The notes under the pieces are model-generated. The model was given only the letters and a program-made list of their open reading frames with translations. It did no database searches and had not been told where the DNA came from. Shown in pieces: positions 22,561 through 32,923 of a stretch of 64,000 nt of DNA. The DNA is from Pogostemon cablin (Eukaryota; Streptophyta; Magnoliopsida; Lamiales; Lamiaceae). Location: assembly GCA_023678885.1 (NCBI GenBank), contig CM043009.1, positions 18,159,117 to 18,223,116 on the forward strand. The letters run 5' to 3'. The stretch's first letter is position 1. The number at the start of each line of letters is the position of its first letter. The translations under genes and the position numbers were made by a program.

Positions 22561-23290
22561 CCTTCTTCTCCTCCTTCTTGTCTTCACCTTCAACACGAAG
22601 AGGCAAATATTGCCTTGTCCGCATGACTTCCTCCACGGGTGCATCTTCTTGCTGGTACCAGCTCTCATCAAGATTAAGTAAGGTTTCAAGAAAATATATA
22701 ATAAGTTCATTAGATATTTTATCTAGATCAGTAGTAGGTAAAGTTAGAGATTCTCTTATGCATGTTTCCACTGGATCCTTAGACAGGATCAAAGGCTGGT
22801 CCTCCTCCACGATCTCCTCTACTAATTCAACATACTTACACTGCTGTTCTATGGGCCATTGCATTGCCTTGTTCAATGAAAAGATAATTTCCTTATCGTT
22901 TACTTTAAGCCTCAATTCCCCCTTGAATACATCAATAAATGCTCGTCCAGTCACAAGGAAAGGGATACCCCAAGATCAGAAGTGCTTCCTCCATATCATC
23001 TTCCTTATCAAGCACTAAAAAGTCAACTGGAAAAACCAAGTTTGACACCTTCATCTGTACATCTTCGATAACCCCCTCGGGATAAGTCAATGATCTGTCT
23101 GCTAACTATAAGGCTACTGATGTAGGCTTCAGCTCCCCCAAACCAAGAGTCTTGAAAATTGAAAGGGGCTTCAAGTTTATGCTGACTCCCAGATCACACA
23201 ATGCTCTCCTTGAAGGTCATTTTCCTATCTCACAAGGAATGATGAAGCTACCAGGATCCTTCAGCTTTTCGGGTAACTTCCTTTGGATAA
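22561..23290 (-). pseudogene. Element A aspartic protease and PR-RT linker
   Basis: The protease active-site segment near 23190-23215 reads CDLGVSINL. Athila elements usually have DLGAS, so the Ala has become Val; element C retains DLGAS. The domain continues through SNLVFPVDFLVL and the FKGELRLKVNDKEI block to a 210-codon open stretch (22322-22954) leading into RT. A frameshift falls near 22955-22990. The enzyme would cleave the Gag-Pol polyprotein. Confidence 0.75.
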
Positions 23291-25340
23291 TAGAGCTATA
23301 GTTTTCTGTCAGGTTTACTGTCTCCACACTGTTCAAACTTCTCTTTCTGGAGATTAGTTCTTTGATAACCCTTGCATAGTAAGGCATCTGATCCAAAGCC
23401 TTTAAAAAAGGGATAGCGATCTAGATGTTCCTCATTACCGCAACAAACTATTTGAAATTCTCCTCAAGGCACTTCGACAACTGACTTTGAGGAAACGAAA
23501 GTGCTACCTTAGTTTTTGGAAGAACCAAACTATCTCTTTCAAACACCTCTTCCATTTCTCTCAACTTCCTCGCTCACTGTCATTTATTATCAGCAATGGC
23601 TTGATCAAACTGGTTCACTACAGAGTTTGGACGTGATGGAAACCCTGGTAGTGAGCTTGTATCTAGCTGGGATTGAACTACACCATGAAGTTCTATCTTA
23701 TCTGCTGGAACACTGCTTGTCCCTACTTGGTCATCCTTAAATCCTGGCTCTACTTGACTGGATCTGGTCTAGTGGCCAAACGACCTTGCTTTTCCTCCAT
23801 TTTGTCTTGCATCCGTTCTGGACCCTCATACTATTTTCCGAACCTAAGAGTGATTACTTTTTCAGCTTCCTTCAAGTTGATTTCTGTATCTGAAGAAAAA
23901 TTCCCTTCTTAAAAATGATGTTGCTGCTGATTCACCATAGTTGAAATCTGGCCCATAGAATATGCGAGACTCTGCAATTACTTGTTCACCTCCTCGATCT
24001 ATTTTGTCATATTGGAGTCCATGAGCACTATGCAGTTATCGATCTTATTGATGTCAGCATCATTTTTCTGCATGTACTTTGCCAACACATCATCAATACT
24101 TGTCTTCCCTTCTTCAGTCTTGCCTACTTGATTGTTAGGAACTTTCACTTGGTCATTCCTTTGGTTGGAATTTCCTTGGGAGTACCTATTCCCTTGCCAG
24201 TTTTGAGGTGGTCTTGATCCTTGGAGACTCTGCCCCATTGCCCAATTTGCGTCCTCAACTTCTTGGACATTCATTATAACATAATCACTAGCAGTTCCTT
24301 GGTTGTCTCCCCCACTGTTACCTGATATCAGAGTAACCAGGTGTTTATTCATCTGCTCTAACTGGGAGACAACTTTATCATTTCTATCCGCCTCGGAAAA
24401 CTTCTCCTCAACCTTAGCAACTTTTCCTAGTATATAAGTCCCTCTAATCCTTTCCGATGACCAATCTCTAGAGTTCATAGAGATGTCATCGAACAGCTTC
24501 TCCACTACATTTGATGTTTTTCCAAAGATTGTTCCTCCAGCAGATGCATCGACTCCATTGTAAAAGACACTAATGAGCTGAGACTTTTTAAAACCATGTT
24601 GAGGGCATCTCCTCAATGCATCAGTAAATCTTTCCTAAGCCTCCCTAAAATACTCATCTCTTCTTTGCTTAAACTGATTTATTTCTTGCTTTAGTGCAAG
24701 AATCTTTCCCGGTGGTATATAACGATCCATGAACAACTGCTGTAACTCAGTCCAGTTAGAGCAATTGTTTCCTACTAATTTTTCATACCACTCCCTATCC
24801 TTATCAACCAAAAAAACTGAAAAAGCCTCATTTTCCATCTGTCATTAGTAGCATTAGTGGCTTTTACTGTATCCATATAGCTGTTGAAACGCTTCAGATG
24901 GCTGTAGGGCTCATCAAAAATGTCTCAGGCGAAGTAGTTTTTCTTCACCATGTTGATCAGGGCTGGTCTTATATCATTTGTTTCATCTGCTTGAACGGCC
25001 CCAACTACGCTTGATCCTCCTAAGTTGGTAGACTTGAATGTCTCCTTAATGACTATGTCATCTTCATGTGTGACTCTTTCTCCCATTTCTGTTGTTTCTG
25101 ACTCTCTGTTTCTGATTCAACTTTTGATTCAGGCTCTTCTGGGATAGTCTGATTTTCACTCTTTTCTCCTTCCTCCTCTACAATTGCTTTAGGCTCCAAT
25201 GTCTCCATTTTCTTCTTCGGAATCGGTACCCTAACAGTCTTAGGAGGTGTCTTGAGATTTTTTGCTGCTCCTCTCCTCTTCAACCTCCGAATCAAATTCG
25301 AGATTTTGAACTCCCTTCTTTGACCTGGTGTGCATGCAAC
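23291..25340 (-). pseudogene. Element A gag
   Basis: The structural protein of the virus-like particle. An acidic, Lys/Glu-rich N-terminal part (25053-25340) is followed by the conserved core (WTELQQLFMDRYIPPGKI, near 24700-24750), then RRCPQHGF, LFDDISMNSRDW, GTYILGKVAKVEEKF and NANWAMGQSLQG-like blocks (23999-24616). A TAG stop at about 24618-24634 separates two otherwise continuous parts of the same frame. The region 23291-23998 is poorly coding and links to PR. The PBS lies upstream at 25430. Confidence 0.82.
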
Positions 25341-25429
25341 TTCAAGGAAAAATCAAGGTAAAGACAATTAAATCTCAAAGAAAAATTCTAATTAAATAAG
25401 TAATAAAAGCAAATAAATAATTAAGACTG

Positions 25430-25449
25430 TCCCCGGCAGCACGGCGCCA
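25430..25449 (-). other. Primer-binding site of element A (tRNA-Asp type)
   Basis: On the minus strand TGGCGCCGT-GC-TGCCGGGGA begins 6 bp from the 5' LTR. It matches the complement of the plant tRNA-Asp 3' end except for a 2-bp insertion (GC) in the middle. This primer is typical of Athila elements. Confidence 0.8.
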
Positions 25450-25455
25450 AAATCT

Positions 25456-27306
25456 TGTTAGGCTAAAATTGTGCACTTCAACTAAAATCCCCAAGTATAA
25501 GAATATCGGTTGTAGTGGCAAGTACCCAATATATGTCATTCCCACTAAGACAGTTAATTATCTATTTATCTAGTATTACTATCCAACTAGAATGAATGTA
25601 ACCATTTTCCAAGTGTTTTAATTTGATAATAGCTAAAGTTTCAAAATAATATGTAACAGAATAAATAAAAGTAAGCGAGAATTATTCAAGATTAAATTCA
25701 GAAAGAAATAACAACTCTAAGATATCAGGTTTGGTGTAATTGATTTGGTTCCTAGAAGTCCTATTGTTTATTCACTCTATTTTAATGGAAAAACATCACA
25801 AAGTCCTATTAACCCACCAAATATGATTCTATTTCAAGTTAATAGTATTACTCAATTAATAACAAAAGATGCGTGAATCTTTTTGAACCCCATTCTTAGA
25901 TACTAATAAGGCAAACATAAATAAACCTCTGGATGGCCAATTTGACTAACTTATATTCTCTGAAAGTACTATTCAATCCTATTCACTTCCTACTTGAATT
26001 CTTAATTGCATTGTTCCACTAAGAATATCAAGTATCTAGTTTAATAGTCCTTAGGATTATCGTGTTCATGGGCAAACTACTTTAATCCCTAACAAACAGA
26101 CAATATTAAGTACGTATGCACACAAGCTAACACAACATACCACGCATCACGGGCAACATCAATGACATGTTATTAAGAGGTTACAAACATATAATATAAT
26201 CTGAAATAAATCAAATAAACAAGAATTTAATAGCATTAAATCACAATACTTAGTTTAGGGTTCCCAAATCAATTTCCTTAACCTTCAATCCTTAGAACTG
26301 TAAAGGGTTTTTAGCCCATGAGATTACAAACAATCCTCATGACTGACAAATTCATAACAACATCAACAATTGAAGAAATTTAAGAAAAGAAACAAAACCC
26401 TAGTGTCACGTGGCTTGCTTTCTTCTTCCGTCTCTCCGATTGGATTCCTCTCTCAATCGCACTTGAATTCTTCTCCGGACCGATGGGATGGATGGGTAAA
26501 AGATTTCTGATGTGAGTGGATGTGTGTGGATGATCTATGAATTGAATTCATGGTTTGTACCTGTGGTGAATGATCGGTCCCTCTTCTCCAGGTAATCTGA
26601 TCCTTTTTATATCTTGGGCCCTGAATTTTGACTCCACTGGGCTATTTTCTATGTTCTCACGCACAGGGGATTAAAAATCTTGATTTTTAGCCTAAACTAA
26701 CGCAACTCGAGTTGGAATGCCCAACTCGAGTTGCAACACGACTCGTGTTACCCTGAACTGCAACCCGAGTAGACCCAACACGAGTCGTGTTGTTAACTCG
26801 TGTCTTCACCTGTCAAGTCGAGCTGCCATGCTCTTAAACTGATCTAGCCACGGACTCCAACATGAGTCGAGTTGGTAAGTCGAGTTACTGTCTATTAACT
26901 CGTGTTGGCTCACTGGACAAAATCTGACGCGACTCTGCCTCACACAACTCACCACACGACTTGTCCCAAACTCAACACAACTCGAGCTGCAACTCGAGTT
27001 GGTAAGGAAAAGTTGAGTTGACTCACTAATCAATTCTGACCCTCTACGGCTTCCTACTCGACTCGAGTTGCTAGGTCGAGTTGACCCTTGCAACTCGAGT
27101 AAGGTCTTTTTGAGCTCGTTTCTCGTTCGTCTTCGGTTTTACTTCATTTTAACCTGTTTTAACCTTCAAAACTCAACAAAACACCTTGGTAGCACCATAA
27201 TCATGTAAAATACATAAACTATGCAATCCCACACGAATATATAGCCTTAATCTAGTAAAAATAGTGCATTGCGAGACTAAAAAAATGTAAATTTTCACTC
27301 TAATCA
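25456..27306 (-). repeat. Element A 5' LTR with promoter
   Basis: 1851 bp. On the minus strand a TATA box (TATAAAAA, 26604-26611) is preceded by the palindrome cluster at 26703-27106. Its nearest motif is 92 bp upstream of the TATA box, so the cluster forms the proximal U3. The LTR begins TGATTAGAG (minus) after the GAGAC target repeat. Confidence 0.9.
26703..27106 (-). promoter_or_regulatory. TCGA-core palindrome cluster in A LTR U3
   Basis: It contains several perfect CAACTCGAGTTG palindromes (for example 26703-26714) and a 17-bp near-perfect palindrome CAACACGAGTCGTGTTG at 26776-26792. Many CTCGAG, AAGTCGAG and AACTCGTGTT variants follow. The 3' LTR has the same array at 11790-12195 with more decay. 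It is rich in CG in an otherwise CG-poor element. Confidence 0.7.
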
Positions 27307-27311
27307 GAGAC

Positions 27312-27860
27312 TGAAGATGATTGAAGGTGAATGCGATGAAATCAAAGATGTTGTTACTTTTTCCAGTGAAGCAGAAGGCATTATAAATGAAAGGAATAAG
27401 CACCTTCCGACTATTGATATAAAGAAGAAAGAACTGTCATGGCATAGAATTGAACTGCAGAGACTTGAATCCGGAGTTCAAGATATTGAAGAATGGTTGG
27501 CTCAAGAGGCTGTGATGGTTGAAGAGTTGAACAAAAATTGAGTGAAAAAATGTCAACACTATTAAAGTTCCATATGACGAGGTGCTGAAGCTGCTCGTGG
27601 AGATGAACATCCATCACTTTGAAGAGTACGCTGTGATGGTGGAGCATGACGCCCGTGTTTCCTGCATCCCACCTGGATCACCTCTTATGAGAAGGCCTTC
27701 ATGTGGATTGGTGGATGTGGTGGTTGTAGGAGGGTATAGCAAACATGCAAATAGGACGGGAAGTGGGAGAGATGAATGAAGAGATGATTAGTGCGATTGA
27801 AGCTCAAAATCGTGCCTTGGCGAACATAGTAAAAGAAGCAGAAAAGCTAAGGGTTGCTGT
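27312..27860 (+). pseudogene. Gene remnant exon, continued after element A
   Basis: This continues the exon interrupted at 10558. It has an open stretch of 75 codons (27317-27541) rich in Glu, Lys and Leu that reads like a coiled coil. After a stop and frame changes come FEEYAVMVEHDARVSCIPPG and, at 27780-27850, an AQNRALANIVKEAEKL segment. The last part matches 3045-3200 of the left copy. I do not recognise the family. The original gene seems to have been disrupted by element A and by point decay. Confidence 0.5.
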
Positions 27861-28146
27861 CTTGCTCTGTTTCTCTTAAGAGTTTGTAAACGAATCTTAT
27901 GAATTATAATATTGTTCTTCTTATTCTTTTTATTTTTTTAAATATTTTTAAAAAGAAAAGTGGTTATATATCTCTACTCTCTTACATTTAGGTTAGCAGC
28001 AAACTTTTTCCCCACCCTCTCCGATCACCTACTCTCTCTCTAAGTTTTTCATCACTGGATGCTTCACATTTTGAGGCTTCTTCCTGCTGTGTGAGTTCCA
28101 ATCGGAGGTTTTTGAGAATCTAATCTAATCTACTGTCCGGAGAATA

Positions 28147-28985
28147 TGAATACTCAGCTAGTGGAGATTCAGGCTCTTGAACTCAAGTTGATGTTTGAGT
28201 TGAAGAAACAGAGTTGAGTTTCCGTTCACCTTGCTAATGTCACCGATCAGTATGTAGCTTTCAAGGATAAGACTACATCACCGAAGAAATACTGTGTTAG
28301 GCCTAATGTAGGTATAATTAAGCCTAAATCAACCAATGATTTTACAGTAACCATGCAAGCACAGAAAGCAGCTCCATCTGAGATGTAATGCAAGGATAAG
28401 TTCTTGATTCAAAGTGGCACAACCGAAGATGAGATATCTGGCATGTTTTTAAAAGAAAGTTTAAAGTATATTGAAGAAACCAAGCTCAGGGTACTTCCTA
28501 TTAGTGCTCCTAATTCTCCAGCAAAGCCACAAGTTGATGTAGTTTCAAAGCAAGAGGCATCTTATGAGACATTCATGCCGAAAGAATCTCACTCACCTGT
28601 TTCACTCCCTATTGATAGATTTACCATCTTTTGAGACCAAAATGCACAAAGATAACATGCAGAATGGAGTTGAAAATCCCCCGCCTGATCCTCAGACTCA
28701 GCCAGTGGAGGCAGCTAAAATTGTCAAAAGTGTGGAAGAGCATCGAAAATAAGCAGTCAGTTCCTGCCAAGAAAGTGGAGTTTTGCCATGAAAGAGATGA
28801 CAATGCTAAGCAAGTGAAAGATTCAGAAGAGGCAAATTTGAAGCTAAAGAAAGTCATCGAAGATTAGCTTCATGAACTCGAATTTAAACACACCATTGAG
28901 AAGCTAAAAGAAGAAAAGAACAAAACCATTCGTGAGAAGGAAACATTAAAGCAAGATTTGGGAATGAGAAGGAGGAGTTGTGTGC
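28147..28985 (+). pseudogene. VAP27: Intronless VAP27-like (MSP domain) pseudogene
   Basis: The reading starts MNTQLVEIQALELKL and continues through the MSP-domain signature YVAFKDKTTSPKKYCVRPN, TVTMQAQKAAP and CKDKFLIQ, then KYIEETKLRVLP. VAP27 proteins anchor the ER to partners through this domain, a coiled coil and a C-terminal membrane anchor. In-frame stops lie near 28215 and 28386 and a frameshift near 28620. The coiled-coil part is recognisable to about 28970 in shifted frames (KNKTIREKETLKQDL), but no membrane anchor is seen. The MSP coding sequence has no intron and is preceded by leader-like sequence (27990-28146), so a retrocopy is likely. The flank to its left matches the left gene-like block, which lacks it. 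Confidence 0.85.
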
Positions 28986-29046
28986 ATGGTGGCGATAATT
29001 AGTTTGATGATCGGATCATATTTTGGAGCCTAGTGCAGTCGGTAAC

Positions 29047-31362
29047 TGTCACACCCCAATTTTTAAAAATAAGATTTATACGTAAAATTCTTTAATAAAA
29101 GTCCTTTAAAATGGACGTGACCAAACACTTAAATAAATAAATAATAATTCATAGAAGAATGAAATTAATTGGGGACATGTCTTATAAGTTTTTGAAATTT
29201 AAAAAGAGTATTTGCAAAAACCTTTAAAGAAAAGGACTACAAGTTTATTTCTCAAATTTACAACACACAAATATACTGGACTTGTCGAATATTATAAAAC
29301 TAAAGATGCCACACACCACCTTGCATAACATTCACGAAAATTAATTTAAATAAAATCTAGAACCTAAAACTTATAAGACAAGTTTTATTTCATATAACTA
29401 TTTAAAATACAAATTTTATAAAGAAAACAGATCGCAAATGATAATATTAGAAACAATAAGCAATCTAACCATATTTTAAACAAACACTACTCATTTTACT
29501 AATTATTCACGAAGATTGGAACCAAAACACCATCCTGTACCAAATTACTTTTATTTAATAAATTTTCCACATCCACTTTATTTGGAAAAGAAATAAGCCC
29601 CATCTTTTATATAAATTTTAAATAAAGAAGGTTTATTCAAGACACATGAATATAATATTAAAATAATTTGTTGGACACTCAATTAATGCATTCCACATAA
29701 ATACTAATTTACTTAATTGCACCTCTTCTGACAACTCCAATCATATTTATAAACACAACTTTGACAATAGCATGTAATACTATAAATTCTATTGCACATA
29801 ATGCTAAACAATCACAAATTTCCAAAAAGGCAGAATTTAACTTGTTCGAAAGTTTTATCCCTTAGTGCAAAGACCCACTAATTGAATAAATTTTTAGTAG
29901 AATATAAAATAATCAATAATTAGGCAAGTAAGTATTTCAATCAAAATTTTATTCTACTAACCTTACTACATATTCCACTCAAACAATTAACAAGATAACC
30001 CCTCTGACATACCCAACACTCACTATGCTGTACCATGACTATTCTAATTCAAAATCATGTGGCAAATGAAACTTAATTACAACCGACAACCCCTTCTAGC
30101 ATGACATGTATACGTTATCAAATTTACTCTAACAACCGAAAATTAACAGTCAAGTTCCAATTACACAAATTATTCATCAAGTACACACATTTCACATTTC
30201 ATGCAACAGGTTAATAAAATGGAGGCAACACAAAAGAAATATTTCAATTCCAAGTACCTTAAGAAATGGAACATTTAATTAAAGTAAACCTTAAAAGTAA
30301 TAATGTAAGTAGAACAACAAAATCTCATTTATTTTATTTATACTCATAAGTAAAATTAAGTAAACATATAAATTTGAAGGCATGCAGTGACATAAACTGC
30401 AACTTTTATTAAAGTTTTATTAAGTCTCCCTTGCCATCGCGCCCTCGCTCGTACGCTACTGCCACACTAACCTGAAAGGGGGAGATAGATTGGGGTGAGC
30501 AACCACAAGCTCAGTGAAATAAATTACGCACTATTTATCATTCAAACGCTACTACGGGTGAAACTGAAATTCTTACACTTGAAACTTGAAATTTCAAATC
30601 ATGTTGGTAAGAACATTTCGGTTCAATACCCATATTGGCAAGCATTGTGATTCAATACCCTTGACTTGTACTTAATAATTCATGGATAACATATCATGTT
30701 CATGTATAATCACATCATATAGGGTTTTAAATACATAAACAACACATAATAAATACCACCTGAAATCTCTTGCGATAAGAATCGAACCCTACGCGTCTCG
30801 ATCCGAATCTCCTGCGAAACCTATACTTTGAAATGATGAAGACTTAGAAGAACGTCACAAAAATTCTGAATTTATCAACGACTAGATCATCTACTAAATT
30901 AATAAAATAGAACATAATTGAATGATCTTTTGAAAAGAAAAACATAGGAGCCGATTAGATTAGTGAGGGAGTTTGAAATCACTATGTGACTTGAGACATA
31001 AAGAATTTGAATTGTGATTTGAAATATAATGGATTCGTTTTGAATCAAGCACTAGATAGGAGATAAATAATTAGAAAAAAAAATTAATACCTCTCCTTTG
31101 TCTTGCGTAGCAGCGTAAGAAGAATAAGAAACTGGACGTGTGATCAATTGAAAGCATACCTGAATTTTGTAATAAAGCGGCTAGAGGAATGAACGCGTAC
31201 AATTTCAAAACTTCCCTTAGTTAGGGGAGCCAATTTTAGGATTGATTGCAGGGGAAAATATTTTTGAAGATTGGAAAATATGATTTGATCTTTTTATGAA
31301 GAGGAGATCTTCTAAACTAAGGAAATTTTAGGAATCCGATTTCTCACTTCTAATTCACGTGG
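29047..31362 (+). repeat. Solo-LTR-like block G
   Basis: It begins TGTCACACCCCAATTTTT, a common start of plant Ty3 LTRs. Around 30420-30530 it carries a segment with aggtg-type splice words and ggtgagcaaccacaagctc, frequent inside such LTRs. There is no long frame. The right end is not resolved: sequence related to the LTR of element C starts at 31363 and no 5-bp target repeat was found (left flank gtaac). It may be a solo LTR truncated or recombined at its right end. Confidence 0.45.
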
Positions 31363-31442
31363 TTTATCTTCACTTACGATCAAATCATGCATCATTATCA
31401 CACAAATTAAGGCTTAAAACATGTGAATTTACACACTTATCA
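31363..31442 (-). repeat. Element C 3' LTR remnant (80 bp)
   Basis: The last 80 bp before the polypurine tract align with 58592-58675, including tcacttacgatcaaatcat. Everything further into the LTR is replaced by block G, so this LTR is truncated. Confidence 0.7.
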
Positions 31443-32923
31443 AACCCCCAAACTGACTTGTTGCTCATCCCGAGGCAACAAAATCAAACCATAAGAGTAT
31501 GTAAATTTCACAAGTCCATCTAGTCAAATACAAATCATACCTACAGATTCAATTCTATCAACTTAAAACAAGTATCACTCGCATCATATATTTCATTCAT
31601 GCAAAACATCACTCGATTATAATACACTTTGGAGTGTTAAGTCATCTAGCTCAAAAGATAAGCATTTACTCTAGCTCTCAAGTGTAAAAGATGTACACTT
31701 TAATGGGTTAGTATATACGCTCAATTTCAATTCATACTCCCGCGTAACCATAAGCTTGGAAAAGGTCTAAAAAATCAAAGCATTTACTCTTGCTCTCAAG
31801 TATAAAAGATGTACACTTTAATGGGTTGGTATATACGCTCAATTTCAGTTCATACTCTCGCGTAACCATAAGTTTGGCAAAGGTCTCAAAAATCAACTTA
31901 TAATTACTTCATTACTAGGATCACAAAGGACTTGCTTTTAGGTTGTAATGTTGGCTCTTTAGTAAAGGTAGGAAAATATAGATAAAGTGACTAGTTCACT
32001 AGTAGAGAATTACTTTGGAATTTTGCTTTTCAACAAACAACTTCATCTTTTCCATCTTATTTTCATGATCTTTGTGATTCTACTTTTCCTTCTTCACGTT
32101 GGCATTAACATCTTTCTTTCTCCTTTCTTCAAGGTACAAGGATACCAATTTCGGGCACTACCCTTCTAAGCAGTCGAAGTATCAGTTTCAGGCACTACCC
32201 CTAACAAGATTTAGCCATCCTTTTCTTTTCTTCATATCGCTCAACAAATTTTTTCTTCCTTCTTCAAATTCAAGTTAGCATTTATTCACCTCAACTCTCT
32301 ACTAATGAATAGGGTATTCAACATAGCTCAAGTAAAGGATAAATAAAGGCTTTTATCAAGGCTTGCCAAAGAAAAATCTTTTAAAAGCTCAAAGCGGCTT
32401 CCAATGATTCATTTCAATATATGGAAAGGTAAAATTTGGCTAAGTGACTCAAATAAACAATAATGGCCTAAGATCATGTCCTACTAATAACTAATCAATC
32501 ATAAGTCTCACACAAGACTCCAAGCCAAGTTTTAGAATACGGTCATATGAACGATTCTCACAAGAATAAACTATCATGCATGGATGTAGCATGATTTCAT
32601 AAGGCTCAAATTCTCACATGGGTAATAGATTCCTAAGCATTTCTCAAGCATATAATCAAGATCAATTTCACTATGAACTCCACATATTAACAAGCAATAC
32701 ATGCTTCTCACCAATAAAATCAACACATGCAAAATACGAATGCAACATACTTATCAAAGAACCCAACATATCAATCCAAATCAAGTATCACCAACCAATC
32801 CAACCTCAAGTATCAAGTATCAATATACGTACATGCCACTCACACCACAAATACCCATCCTGTAAAGAGAAAAAGAGAAGGGAGATGAGATGAAACAGAT
32901 AAGGGAAAAAAACCTGACGCACT
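31443..32923 (-). other. Element C polypurine tract and 3' untranslated region
   Basis: AGTTTGGGGGTT (minus, 31443-31454) directly precedes the LTR. The region shares with A the motif pair at 32140-32162 and 32178-32199 and a conserved stretch at 31925-32010. It also contains an internal duplication of about 100 bp (31655-31770 and 31778-31890, both with gtgtaaaagatgtacacttt-like text). No ORF. Confidence 0.65.

Larger units (their letters stand above)
10559..27306 (-). mobile_element. Element A: Athila-like Ty3 LTR retrotransposon
   Basis: The element runs on the minus strand, with its 5' LTR at 25456-27306 and 3' LTR at 10559-12395. Both LTRs read TG...CA on the plus strand. The 5-bp target duplication GAGAC is perfect (10554-10558 and 27307-27311). 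The order in transcription is PBS (tRNA-Asp type), gag, PR, RT, RNase H, INT, a TCGA palindrome cluster, a spliced ATHILA-type last ORF, a 3' untranslated region and a polypurine tract. All reading frames carry stops or frameshifts and a solo LTR interrupts RT, so the copy is dead. The LTRs differ by roughly 5% over their first 270 bp, by eye. Confidence 0.92.

Noticed and set aside
22530..23018. A 162-codon plus-strand Ser-rich frame
   Set aside because: It is antisense to the PR-RT linker of element A and has no homology. Its serine richness is typical of reverse frames.
26703..27106. CRISPR-like or satellite array reading of the TCGA clusters
   Set aside because: Units are short, degenerate, irregularly spaced and inverted, with no constant repeat-spacer pattern, and the host is a plant.
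29047..31442. A single 2.4-kb LTR of element C running from TGTCACACCC to TTATCA
   Set aside because: The other C-type LTR (57336-58675) matches only the last 80 bp of this span. The rest has unrelated sequence and no TCGA cluster.
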